Source: Myripristis murdjan (taxonomy: Eukaryota > Chordata > Actinopteri > Holocentriformes > Holocentridae). From it: a stretch of DNA of 64,000 bases. How positions within the stretch are numbered: the stretch's first letter is position 1; each line of letters begins with the position of its first letter. The stretch covers positions 17,825,987 to 17,889,986 of the forward strand of contig NC_044003.1 in the NCBI RefSeq assembly GCF_902150065.1, in the 5' to 3' direction. Positions 27,416 to 40,800 of the stretch are shown one piece after another. The position numbers and the translations under genes were made by a program. The notes under the pieces are model-generated. The model was not told the DNA's origin. It did not search any database and was given only the letters and a program-made list of their open reading frames with translations.

Positions 27416-28345
27416 TCTTTGTGTCATCAGTGTACCATGTGGTAGATGCTTTCTTTTAAGGCACACTACAGTGAACAAATTGCGTTTTTGGCATGTGGAC
27501 CATGTAGATTACCCCATACATTGCTCTATCCAGATCGCCCCTACGTTAAGTGGTGAATATACAGGTAAAACAAAAGAATAGGGCTGAGTTCTAAGGCATC
27601 TGAAAGTTTACTAATTTTTCTGATATTCATTCTGACGTATCCCACTATCTAACCCTGTAATAGTCTTGTATAATGTCAATGCATGTCTCACTGTTAAAAC
27701 ACTGAGACATACGCAAAGCACTGAAATTTAGCAATGAGGCACTGAAGGTGCTGATAGTCAAGCATTACCCCTGAAGCAATGTCTCGTAATAGGCCAGGTT
27801 TGCCCTGTAATAATTACAGAGCAAAATATTAAAATGTCACAATGTGTTTTTGCCAGTTGAGAAATGACTGGAAGAAGACTGGGTGACAGAATAATATGAA
27901 ACTGAAAGGCAAATATCTTAACATGCTGGAGCCATAAATGAGAGAATACACCTTTGCATACATTTTTTTTAAAAATCCAAATTTCCCCAAGAATGCTTTG
28001 TATATCTTACACAAAAATGCAAAACAGATTAAAATTCTTACTATTATGCAATCAGTGTCAAATCTGGTAGCTACTACACACAGATACATTAACTACATTA
28101 ACTTATATGGCTTTGATAAACATGTCAGCAGAATTTTAATGAACATTCGTCATGGTTATTTTAATAGTAAACAATAAATGTCCCTTAATAACAGCACAGA
28201 TGCATGCCTATTTTTTCCCAAATGGAGGCAATGGCATTGAAATCCATAAATGTAATTCAGACAGGTGCGATATAGAGCATTAATTACTGAGTACTGACAA
28301 CGGACGTGAATCTGTAGATGAAATGTCAGCAACAGATTAACGTAA
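27416..28345. other. intergenic gap between convergent aida and mia3
   Basis: About 0.9 kb of AT-rich DNA between the two poly(A) sites. I see no gene, RNA or repeat. Confidence 0.5.
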
Positions 28346-28365
28346 CAGCATTATCTTTTACGATC

Positions 28366-28371
28366 TTTATT
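28366..28371 (-). terminator. mia3 poly(A) signal
   Basis: AATAAA on the minus strand, 514 bp beyond the mia3 stop codon. Confidence 0.7.
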
Positions 28372-28884
28372 ATTAAAATTTCTACCAACATAGTAAAATA
28401 AGTTATACATCTGGCCATCAAATTACACATTTCCTTTACAGTCCATTCTGAAGCAACAGCTTTGGGAGAATGGGCAGATATGGTAATCCTGAAATGCTAG
28501 AATCCAAACCTTCCTCCATTTTAAAATAATTTCCACAGGAAATGACATTAAAAAAAAACTTTACCCTTAAAAATCATTGCTATTTTTCAAAACCTAAAAA
28601 GAATTGAAAATCCTCAGGCATATCATAGAATTGTTATTGCACAATAAGCGGTTTTGCAAAGTGGCATCCCTCACTATACTCTTCACCATATCAATTTCAG
28701 ACACAAATGATTTATGTGTTAATGTAAGGACATGATCTTTAATTAACTTTCATTGCAGTTTTTTTTTCTTTAATTGAAATATGAAAAAAATAATCATAAA
28801 TTGCTTGGGTTGCATCTGGGTTGTTAATGTGGTGGATTAGGGATGCTGGGCTGTTCAAGTCCTCTGCCAGAGTAAGTGGTGTTT

Positions 28885-31800
28885 TTAAGGCTCGGCCATT
28901 GCAGGCCTGACTGAGTCCTGAGGGGCTGGCCCTTGCTTCATGGATAAGTCCTGGCCCTGTCCGGGGCCGCTGTGCCCTCCCACAGAGTTTTGGGGAGCAT
29001 CAGGTGGAGACTGAACATAAGCATCGCCATGAGGAGGATGGGGTGCAACGCCTCCTGGAGGCAGGTGCGCTGGTGGATAGGTGTGATCACGTGGTCCTGG
29101 GAAGCGCACATCAGGAGGGAAGGGTGGACGTGGTCCCAAGGGGCCACGGGCACCTGAACGGGACAATTGAAAGAATAAACAATTACACAAGGCATGAGGT
29201 AACATGCTGAAAACCATTCTAATTGCTCACTGACAGTATTCAACTGATGAATATACTACAAACTAACCACTGATTTCAACTAGCATAGCTCCTGTACCAT
29301 GTGGTGGAGGCATCGGTCCAAAATGATGAGGTGGAGGGGGACGGAAGTGTGCAGGTGGTGGACCCCGAGGATCGATGGCATGGCCAGGGCCTGGCCTGGG
29401 GCGGAAAGCATGTCCATTGGCTGGACGAGGTCCAAACTCTCCTCCCATCGGTCCAATTGGGGGCATTCCTGGGTGTCCATTGGTTGGTAATGGTGGCCCG
29501 TGAGGAGGTGCATTGGGAGGAGGGGGCCCATGTGGCCCTGTCATTCCAGCTGGGGGGTGGTAGAGATGACTGTGGGGTCCCGGGCCAGGCCGTGGAGGTC
29601 TGTGAGGTCCAGGAGGTGGCAGACGGCCATGAGGTCCAGGAGGCGGGAGATGGTCATGGGGTCCTGCAGCTGGGTTGCCCTGAGTACCAGGGGCAGATCC
29701 TTGCACCATGGAAGCAGGCGAGTCCCTAATGGGGGAAGCTAAGAAAGAACCAGGGCCCTGGGAAAGACATTAAGGGAGGCAACATAAGAAATCTCTAATG
29801 TGGCTCATATGCAGTCACCAGATTTTGTTGACCATAAATGCATTCAAAGATTAGTCATGCAGTGATTAAAAAAAATAACTGCACAATATAATCAAGCAAA
29901 AAGTAGTTACCACTCTCAATCACATGATCAATGACCACACACCGTGATTTTTAGGACCAAAAATCAAACTTTTGAACCACACAACCGTGCTGAAGCTCAG
30001 ACTTTATGAGCAGGATCAGTATTCCTTTCAGTTCTGTGAGAGAAGGTGAAACCACACATTCAACCAGAAGCAAATATTCCTTTGATCCCTTCCCAGGTCA
30101 GGGTCCAGCTTTGGGGAAGAGGGGGTGGAGTGTTACAGACACCTTAACACCGAGCACATAGACTGGACAGCCAAGCCTCTTTACTCACTGGCTCTGGACT
30201 CTCAGTGGAGGTCTCAGCCTGTGTCTCTGCTTTTGCCTGTGAATCTACTGGTGCTGTCTGTTTTAGAGCAAGGACATATACACAAGGGACATGAAGGTGG
30301 ACGCTCTTTGTCCACAGATGGAATGAGGGAGGGTACAGTATAAATATGGCTTTGAGCATTAGCATCTGATATAGGACAGACTTACAGATACATCCATACT
30401 GGAAGGTGATGAGGTGCGAGGCGCCATCATGTCTAAAAGAGGAGAAAATGGCACAGTGTAAGGAGCAGGATGGCAGTTTAAAAAGCAAAAGAGCGTGTTG
30501 ATGAAGATTAATCTAGACATACCGATCCCAGATGTGTGTTTGTTGTCAGCGTAACGACCATGTGGGTCTGATGGAGGCCGTGGTCCTGAGGGGAATAAAT
30601 GACAAAACAAATCACATAATGAAATCCCTGCCGCCTGGGGGACTCTTTGATGAAGTTGTTGCGGTGAATTTACTGGTGACATATTCCAACAGTAGCAAAA
30701 CAGTATGAAAGTCACCAGCACAAACAGGAGACTCAATCATTGCTTTGTGCTTTCATTGGTTCATTCCTTTTCTCTATACTGACATCATGCTGGATTGTAA
30801 TGCAACAGCATTGTGTACTTCTTAATCTACAACAAATGCTCAACATAACTCACACCCAAATGAATTGTTGTCTTGAAGGAAAATGCCAATTTATTTCAAG
30901 TTTGTTGCTTTTCTTTCAAACTTTTTTTTGCATTATTCCTAAAATTCTTCCCATCACAACACCACAGTAAAGAGAATGAGAAGCAAAGAAAGAAGAGTAA
31001 GTATTAAGAAAGTAAAGACAGGTAGTCCCTACACCGTGAAGAGAACAATCAAAGGAAAGGAGCATTCTGGACTGTTTCTACAACTGAAAAGATGGATGAG
31101 GCGGGCTGAACAGGAACAGAGGAAATCCACTACAAAAGGAAACTTCTGTAAGGTTGAACTAAAAAGGAAGAAAAGAGGAGTCGAAAAGAAAAGAGCTGAT
31201 GAAGGCACAGAGGAATAGATACAGGTACCAAGGAGATGCAGGAGGAGATATGCTCTGGGAAGAAAAAAGAAGGAAACTCAAGGAGGTGAAAGACAAAAAG
31301 AGCAAGGTGCAGCATGTAAGAGGAGAAAGAAAGATTTCAGAACGCAATGTTGTAGCCAAGAGCTGATACGCAAAGGCTCGGTAGATCAGTGAAGGGAAAA
31401 TCATCCACTGGGACTCACCATACGGGTCAATTCTTCGCCCCACAGGGGCAGAGGGGGGGCGCCTAGGACCCTCTATCATTATAGGAGGGGATGGTGCACC
31501 CCCACTCACAGGAGAGGGCCCATATGAATCACCTGTTACGATCACGCCATAAATTTTACCAGTGGAAAAGAAACAACAGCATTATTACAGTGTAAAATCA
31601 ATCCATTACAGTACAATTGTCACCTTATAAAAAAGACGGCAGATATTGTACATTGCAGAGATAACCCACTTGAGGCTCCCCATAACTATATATCTAAGAA
31701 ATGTCAGGCAGTTATTGAGACGGTAAATATAAAACCAAAGGAAATAAGAAAAGCTATCCAGTTCTCAAGAAATGGTGTTCAAGTATGACTCCAACTTCTG

Positions 31801-34800
31801 AAAAAACTAACTAAGCAGATGGGACCAATTCCCAGCAGAACCTCCCCTCCAGTGCCTCCCCTACTCTGTCCCATCTCAGCTTTCCTACTGTCTCTATCCA
31901 GAAAACATTGTTTGTGGAGCTGACCACTCTTTCTCCCTTTAGGAAGAAAAAAAAATGAGCAAAAAGAAACCCAGGGTCTTGTAAAATAATATGCTACTTT
32001 AAGATCTGTTGGACAGGTAGCGCTCCAGTGGTATGGTAACAGTAGGGAATGTGCAGGAGCTGCTCACCTTGACGAGGACCCACAGGCTGTCCTGAGTTGG
32101 GTCTGAAGAGAGGAGCACGGCGCTCGTTTAGCTGGGAGGTCAGTACAGCCAGTCTGGAGAATGAGCGGGATGGGGGTAATTAGTGAATGCACAAATAACT
32201 GCCATAGCTAACTGAATTTCACATGTTTAATCTTAGTTTAAGTTGTAACATAATAACCTATCAACAAGCTGAAAATGCATTTCTAGCAACTGAAGACACT
32301 TACTTTTCACGGAGCTTTGATGTTTCAACCTTCTCTTGATTCAGAGCTCGCTCAGCATTTCGAGCGTTCACCTAGAGACAGAACAGCAGATTAGTTTTTG
32401 ATGACTGGAAATATAAACTGCTGTAGAAAATCAGGCTCATATAATCATTTATATAACAAACAGCAACTAAACTTCAGCCTTTTGGTGCCACATACCCAAT
32501 TTGAATGAGTTTTATTTTCCTGCTCTTTTATCTAAGAAAAAGAAAAAAAAGAGAAGAAAATATATCAGTCAGGGTACACAAACTGTTGTTATAAAGTTTC
32601 AGTTATCTGATTATGTTAGAAATACCTAAGTTTAGTATGAACTAACCTGCTCTTTATAGACCTCCTCAGTCTTCTTCATCTGCTCCTCCATTTCATTAAT
32701 GCGTTGCCTTAAGATTTTGACCTGCTCCTCAGCCTCTAGAGCTTTTCCGCCCACCTCAGAGAGCAGATTCTCTTTGCTGCGGCGCTCCAGCTCCTCCTTG
32801 GTTAATCTCCTGTGAGGCCACAGAAACACACTCCTTTCAACAACTGTAACTCTGGGTGATTTAACACTTTTTTGTTTCAAAATTCCATTTATGGTCTCTT
32901 CTAGCATAATAGTATAAATTGCATTTGTGCTCTCTTCTCTCTTCTTACACTCCAGACCAGATTTCAACATTTGAAGGTATGCTCATACTATGTCAATGTT
33001 ACTTAGTCCATGACAAAATAGCTTCCTTTTATCTTAGACATAATCACTGTGAAATGACACTAACTTTACGTCTTTTTAAAACAGCATGTTGCTTTTGTAG
33101 TCATATTTTTTTTCCAGACTTGTACAATTGCAAAAACTTTCAAACTAACAATTATGGTTCACACATTTAAAAATTTTCCAGACCTGTGTGAGAACTGTGC
33201 AGTCTCCTAAAGTGAGCAACAACAACAAAGGAAACAAAAAACATTATTGGTGTTTGATAACTGCTGCAGGCTGCACTTACTGCTGCAAAGCATTTTCCTT
33301 CTGTTGGTACATCTCCGTCATGATTTCATTTTTCTGCTGAAGAATCTTGAATTGGTTTTCAACATGGCTTTTCTCACTTTTAAGTGTTCCAATGGCATGC
33401 TCAAGCTCTCGATGTTGATCTGTAGCAAAATACAATTGAATTTTAAGGTAACAATGAAATAACATTTTCTTTTTAATCATTTGTTCAGTTTATGATCTGA
33501 CAAAGACCCATTCAAAGACAAAAACTTTGTACAGTATATTTTTTGTAAAGGAGTAAAGCCATATGCCTGCCTAATTTTTCATGAAAAGAGACCTGATCAA
33601 CATACCCTCCAGTGCTTTTCTAGCCTTTTCCTCATTCAGTAGTTTGGTCATGAAGCGATCACGCTCTTCCTCTACCACTGACAGAGTGGTCTGGACCTAG
33701 AAGGAGACAAGTGACCAGTTGACAGAAAACTACACCTTACTGGAGGACCAAATTAACACTTTATATTTGTAATATTTGAGTTTCATTCATTTGTATTAAT
33801 TTTGTTGACATCTTACTCGGGAAACATCCATCATCTGTTTAATCCTGTTCTTTATGGCAGTCTTCTTATCTGTGAAACAACATACACAGCCAACCCATTA
33901 ATTACTCCACACTGAACAGTAGAAAGTACAGTAAGGTAAACGATAGCTGAATACAATCTCACTTTAAATAGAGGATTATAAAGTTGCTGTGTGTTAGGAC
34001 TGAGAAGGGATGTCATGAGAAACGATACTTCAGTATCAAGTTGATGCCAATAGTCCAAAAACATGACAATACCCATTTTTCTATGGCACCATAGGTACCA
34101 GCGGGCTGTAACATATTCTTCCGAAACTGAAGGGGGCACTATACAACAATTTACACTGGCTCAAATGTGCGCCAAAGAGGAGACAAACAACAGAAACAGA
34201 TGGCTCCTCCAGGTGCAGCTGGAGCAGCAGCTCCACCTCGGCTTGTCCAATAGAAACACAGCAAGTTTTCTTTTCTTTTCTTTTTTTACCGTGGTATCGA
34301 AACAGGTATTGAGAATTGTGGAAATTCACTGTTACTGGTATTGACTACTGAATTTCTGATATCCTGACAACCACAGGACTGAGTGTGATAGTCCTTTAAG
34401 GACTGTTGTAGGATGACTGAAGTTCCTTAATATGCCATAGAGTCATAGCACAGTCCAATAAAACAAAAGCAGTAACTGAGAAAAATGTGCTACAATTTGT
34501 ACTGTACAAATAAATAGAAATTAAATGAAATCTATGTGCATTTGTTCAACTGCTCAACCCATCTCAAACAGTATATTATTACTTTTACCAAATCACTGAC
34601 ATTTACTGCACTGGACTTACCTGTGACTACTTCACCATTAGCCAAACCTTTGTTGTCACTTTTTTGCAAATCACAAGCATCTAGGTCTGCCAGTAGTTCA
34701 GACAGCACCTGCCAGGAGAAGTTTTGTGGCATGGAGTGGGTCAACAATTTAATGCAAAGCAACAACAAACACCCTTTTGCAAGTTAAGGACTTAATATGC

Positions 34801-37800
34801 TCAGATCATTTCCAAGAAAAAGTATGACATTATATGAAAAAAAGGACTTACCTCCACATTGTGATCTTTAAGAACAACAGAGTCTTCCAGCTCTTTCTGG
34901 GACTTTTGGTAGACTTTAATCTGCTCGCTCATTTCCTTATGTTTGTCCTCCCATTCCTTAATGGTAGCTTTGAGCTGTGGGAATCGACAAAATCAAAAGT
35001 GTTGACATATGCAAAAACTGATCCAGCCTCAATTAACTCTGTTGCAGAGATGTTTGTGTCAGCTGCTTCCGTTGATCTAAACCAAGTCATGTTAGCAGGA
35101 ACTGGCAAGAGAGACCCGTAATGAAATATCATGTGGGTAACAGCTAGAGATAGAGGTGGAGCTGTATAATATTTTTGCTGACTTCAGACATGACTTGAAC
35201 ACATCTGACAAACACACTGACATACATAAGAGGAAAAATTAAGGGTGTCGCAAACTGAATCAAACCGAGTCAAGTCGTTTTGATTCATCTGTGCAGGCTA
35301 TGTCACACAATGTCCTCATCCATTGTTTATTTAATTTCTCCCCTTTGATTGTCACAAACATGTTTGTGCTGTAAACCTTATCCACCACCGCAGCAGTGAG
35401 GTACGAGTGAGGAGGTATTATGGCCACAATGTGGAAACTGTTTAAAGTTTTAGACAAAAACCAGCCTAGCAGCGACATGTAAAGCCTGCTATGCAAATAT
35501 TTCAACGGGCAACAGAATCCCAAATTTTCAAGTCGAGGAGGAGCACACACTCACATTTCACCTGTTTATTTGGCTCACATCACACTAGAAAAATGCTTCT
35601 AAGTTTCAGCACGGAGCCTTAATCAGAGCATGAACGCTTTTGTTCTCCTTGTCATGAAAATTTGGGATGTGCCACCTTTTCACATTTTGATGATATGTTG
35701 TATTAGTTTCCCAGGTAATATCACATTTATTAAAAGGAGTCAAAAGTCTTTTAGTTCATTTCAATATATACATCAATTTCCACAATCAGAATTCCTGAAA
35801 TATCCACCAAAGGAACCTCGCCACTGAGAACTAGACCTCAGTCACCAACAAAACATCCAAATGTCTTACCTTTTTGTTGTCTTCTTTTAGTGCTGCATAA
35901 TCCTTCTCCAGACATTTATGCTGGACGTTGCGTGCATCCTCACGAATCTTGGCCTCGTCAAGGAGAACAGTGGTCTATAGTAGACAGTTAAAGTTAATAA
36001 GAAATAATGAAACAGAAAAACTTCACACAGCCCGAAAACTCAAACAACATAAGCAGTTAGGGGTTAATGATATCCACCTTTGCAAGCGCTTCCTGTGTCT
36101 TCTTCCTGCTGAGCTGTAGCTTCTCATTGGCCTTCTCCAGTTTCTCAATCTGTTAAGAAAACCATTCGGTGTCAAGAGTCTTTGAAGACAAAAAAAAAAG
36201 TTAGACATCTGAATCGTCCGAGTTGTGACACCAGCGGGAAATAAAATGAAAACTTACCCGTGTTTCATTTTTGAGAGAACCTGCCCTCTCTTCATCTAGG
36301 AGTTTGGCAATCGCATTCTTTTCCTCCTTAATCTGTTCATGCTGTGCTTCTGCCTCCAAAACCTTTATCTGCAAAGACAATAAAAATTCAAGAGATAAGT
36401 CAACTGACAGCCCTTACCAAACAAAAGCTATGCATAGGCCTTTGACATGCTGTTCAATTTAAGGACAAAATCCACATGCCCAACATAAAAAGGGCAAGCT
36501 AAACCAGCAAATGTCAAAATCAAAGTTATGACAGAAACATCTATGGCTGTATCTTCTAAACAATGAGATTCTCCATTCTACAATTTCCACTGCATCTTCT
36601 ACAAGCCAGATTCACCTGGGCATATATACCTAAAATTTCTCAGATGCCTCATTGCCATTGCACTTACCTCTAGATCTTGGTTCCGTTTCAAGGCACAACT
36701 GGTTGTTTCCTCTGACTGTTTTTGCTTTTCTTTCAGTTCTTCTGTCTAGAAATGCAAATCAGAAAGTTTAAAAATTTAAGAGTCAGATGCACTGGTAAAG
36801 AGGACAACAATGACAAACCAAAAGATATTTGATAGAAATTTAAATATAGCTTACTTGTTTCTGGAGTTCAGACATCTTTAAGGTGGCATTGTTCTTTTCT
36901 TTTTTCAGTGCCTGGATTTGGTCCTTGAGCCCCTTTTCATCCACTGTAATGACAAAACACAGCAAACATTCAGCAAGGGTTTATACAACCAGCTTATGTC
37001 CATGTAAAGTGACAAAAAGGTAAAAAACCTACCAAGATACTGTCTCCCCTTTACCTATAGAAAAGGTAAAGGTAAAGGTTATATTATTATTACTTCATAT
37101 TTTGACTTCATCATCAAGCATGAAACAAGCGTCACAGCAGGATAACCATGTAAATAAGGACCTTTAATTGTCATGGTATTTGGTAGCAATTTTAATGAGC
37201 ACTAGACTATCAGCCTTATGAGAATGTTTTCTTGGAGTTATGTATAAAGTAGTAGACCACTATTTTCTCCACTATTGGCACATCATAACAACACAGAATG
37301 TGGGGGAAGATGAGAGCAGCAATGTCAGAAAGCTTACTGCCAATATAGTCCTCCAAAAGAAGAGGGTGAAGGTGAAAACTCCAACCAATGCAGTGATGAT
37401 AACAGCTTGCCAAGGACAGCCAAACAAGGTTTCTCCTGGCTTCCACTCATCTGGCAGGAGGGAAATCATCTGAGGACGCACAAACACAAGCAGACGTGTT
37501 CAGGGATATGATCAGAAATGAGAAAAACCTGGAGAAAGCAAGTTAACAATCAGAAATGAATGAGTTTCATGTAAAAAAAAAAAAAATCAATAATGAAACC
37601 CATCCTTATCTATTACCATGATTCAACACAATGATATGGCACTGAAACAGACAGAGACAGAGAGTAATTAAAATCTGTGTTTTTTGAAACATACCAAAAC
37701 GTGACAGTCAGTTTAAAGTATGTCAAGCCTAAACGAAAACCTTGGGAAATCACTCCACATTGGAACCTTTATAACTTATAGCTACAGTGTAAGCAATAAT

Positions 37801-40800
37801 TATTCCTAATCCAAGATAGAGATACAGTCTACTCATAAACAGTCAAGCCAATTTTGAGTGACAGGTCACACCACTGTGAAGCAGAAATATCATAATATTA
37901 ATGTTTAACTCTTCAATACTGTACTAAACCAAATAGGCCTACTGCTAGATCAAGTAGTGCTCTCATATTATAAGAGTGTAACCCCCCTGTTGATTAGAAT
38001 TTCATTAGAAGCAGCCCTGAGGGCAGGCAAATGGGACAAACTGATTAACTGGTCTGGCTCTTTCACAAGCTGCCACTGTAGTCTTTAAAATTTGTACCTT
38101 AACAGTGGACCTTATTTCATATTTTGAACCTACCAAATCAAAGTGTCTATCCTGTTTGGACAATGAATTTTTATGCTTGTAATTTCATTTTCAACTATTG
38201 TAGTATACAAACTGCTGGACTGGTGTCATGGCAGTTCAGTAAAAGGCAGCAAACTGAATTTTGCATTCACCTGCTCCACCAAATTTAGACATTTTCACAA
38301 GTCATCATCAAAGTGTGATTCTTACAATCAAAATGAGGCTGATTAGGTGGAAAGAAATTGAGAACAAGTAAGAATTTACTAGCATGTAACTCTTGGAATT
38401 TGTTTTAAACGCTGATTTGTTAATATCTGGTTAGTGTGTAACCATACCGAGAAGAGCTCGGCATATCAGAGCAACACAGAAACCTTTGAACTGAGCACGT
38501 GGCAGGTAGGACAGAGACATGCACACACACTATGTTTCATATTGAATAACGGAGATTACAATCCAACATGCCAAACAATACCCACATCACGGGTTGTGTG
38601 GCCTAGTCTGAATTTAGACTGCATGGTGTGCCCTTTGAGCCCAGTGGGAATTATCAAATTAGCTGACTAATGACACTGCACACAGGGTAGGCTGTTTAAG
38701 GGAATCTAAAATAAATACACAGCAAACAGACTGAAATGAGACCATTGTGGAAGTGAATGACCTTGTTTCTGAACCGTCAAGAGGCAAGACACTCTGCATC
38801 TGTTATCAAAGACAAGACTGGTGAGTAAATTTTTGGAGCAGCTTCATCCTCATGCCCCTAATCCCTAACGTTAACCCTTCCTCAGCAGGCCACGGTGACT
38901 TGGTAAACAACTGGCATATCAAGCCGGGAAAAAACAACTAATTTTGCACTTACATGTTGCATCTCCTTTAGGAAAAGCATGTATAGATGATCCGATTCCA
39001 GCATAGGTCGAGCGGATGTATCACTATCCATCCCTTACTGTGGCAATGACGACCCAAACAGCAACAGAGCTAGCCAACGTATCGCTAGTTTGACAGATGT
39101 TAGCTAGCTTGCTAGTGCGTTAGCTAGCTGAAAAGCAGACTTTACCGTTAGCTGGAGAGAAACGGCTCGACGACAAAAAAAAAATACTGCCCTAGCGACA
39201 AACCTTAACAAACCTGGATGACTCGATGAGGGAAAACAACTTGACAAAAACGGTTGTTTATCGATAATTACGCTAGGTCAAATTTGACTTGTCAAACCGC
39301 TTTCACAATCGAAAAAACAAACGGGCTACATTAGCAGAGCTGGAGCTTTGACTGCGGATAACGATTTTGGTGCAACAAGCGAACCAGAAGCCACAATGGA
39401 TTTAAAAGCAACATGTAATTTAGCTACTGACATTACAACAATTGTGTCTGATAATAGTTGTTTGCCTTGTCGATACTGAGCCCGGCGGTTGTGCTAGCCA
39501 GCTCCCCACCGGCTGTGTTGAACTTCAGCCTACTCTCAGTAGAACACGTCAGTGAAACAGGGGAGGGAGTCGCGGCGCATTCAAAACAACTCGGAACTTG
39601 GACACTTCCCACCTAAGACCACAGGACCTGTTTAATTTCCGATTTTTTTCACACAAACAACTTAAAATATCAACAAAAGATCACAGGATCTAGCAAACAA
39701 AATATCCATTTGAAAAGTTTTATTTAACAACTTAATAAAAATTACTAACAATAATAAAAAAAATTCTCTAACAGTTAATTTGTGAATTGGATAGCCATGC
39801 GTTTATAAATTGCCAAGCAAGCTAGACCTCCAATGCAGCCGTCTCAAGACTTTTCTGTCAATTATTATATCAACAGACACACCTTTTATATGACTTTATC
39901 CCAAGGTTCCCTATCTTGACAATATGTTTTGTTGGTAGATAGGGCTATGTGCATGACGTCATGGCTTATTTAAGTTTCTATGTTGTGAGCAGGGTGGTAA
40001 AAATACAAATTACAAGTGCAATTATGAGCAGTTTAGACAATGGCTGAAGTAGCACAGACACTGTCAAGTGACGATTTCAATCAAACATGCAGTTTTCTCT
40101 ATTATTAATTTAAGCTAATACTGTTTTCATGCTTTACTAGAAAACTTTATGTGCGCAACACAGGGACCCAAAAAGATTTAAGTGACATAGCTAATGATTA
40201 TGGGTTATCATTAGACTTACCACAGTAGCCCACTCTGCAGTTTTAGTCTTGATCATGGAAAGGATGCAGACTATGTACACCATTCCGATGGAGAATACAC
40301 CCACTTCTTCATGAAAATCAGACACTGGTTCCATTGAGTCCGGCGATCCTGGAGGAACAAAAATGTGCATGTTGCTCAAAGCTTGGACTGAAGACCCACC
40401 CTTTACATTTATGTCATCTCATGGCCTTCAATCAAAATCCCAATCTCTGTTTGCATGAGAAAACGTCATGTGTGTACTACCAATGAGTTAGACACCGACT
40501 CCATGAACTTTTAAATTCAAATGAAGTTCATGTTTTCTAATAAAGTCACAAGGTAAAAGAGAAAATATGTTATTGTTAAAGTCTTTAATTTAATGTTAGG
40601 GTTTTATATAGGGCCTACAATAGGCACAATTAGGGACAAGTTTACGGTTAGGTTCATAATCAGCTTTTAAGGTGAAAATTACAGCTTCCGGCTTAGCACA
40701 TTATCAAGAAGAAACAGCCCCATTATAAGACAGTGGAGCAGTTTGTCTTTCTTGTTATATTTCAAAAAATATAAGCGGCATTCTCCCACATCATAAAAAC

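Noticed and set aside
29301-29729. 142-codon plus-strand ORF opposite the proline-rich mia3 exon
   Set aside because: Shadow frame of the GC-rich, proline-coding minus-strand exon.
30976-31218. Lys/Arg-rich 80-codon ORF on the plus strand inside mia3
   Set aside because: It is a purine-rich intron stretch antisense to mia3. No splice or promoter context, and composition alone explains it.
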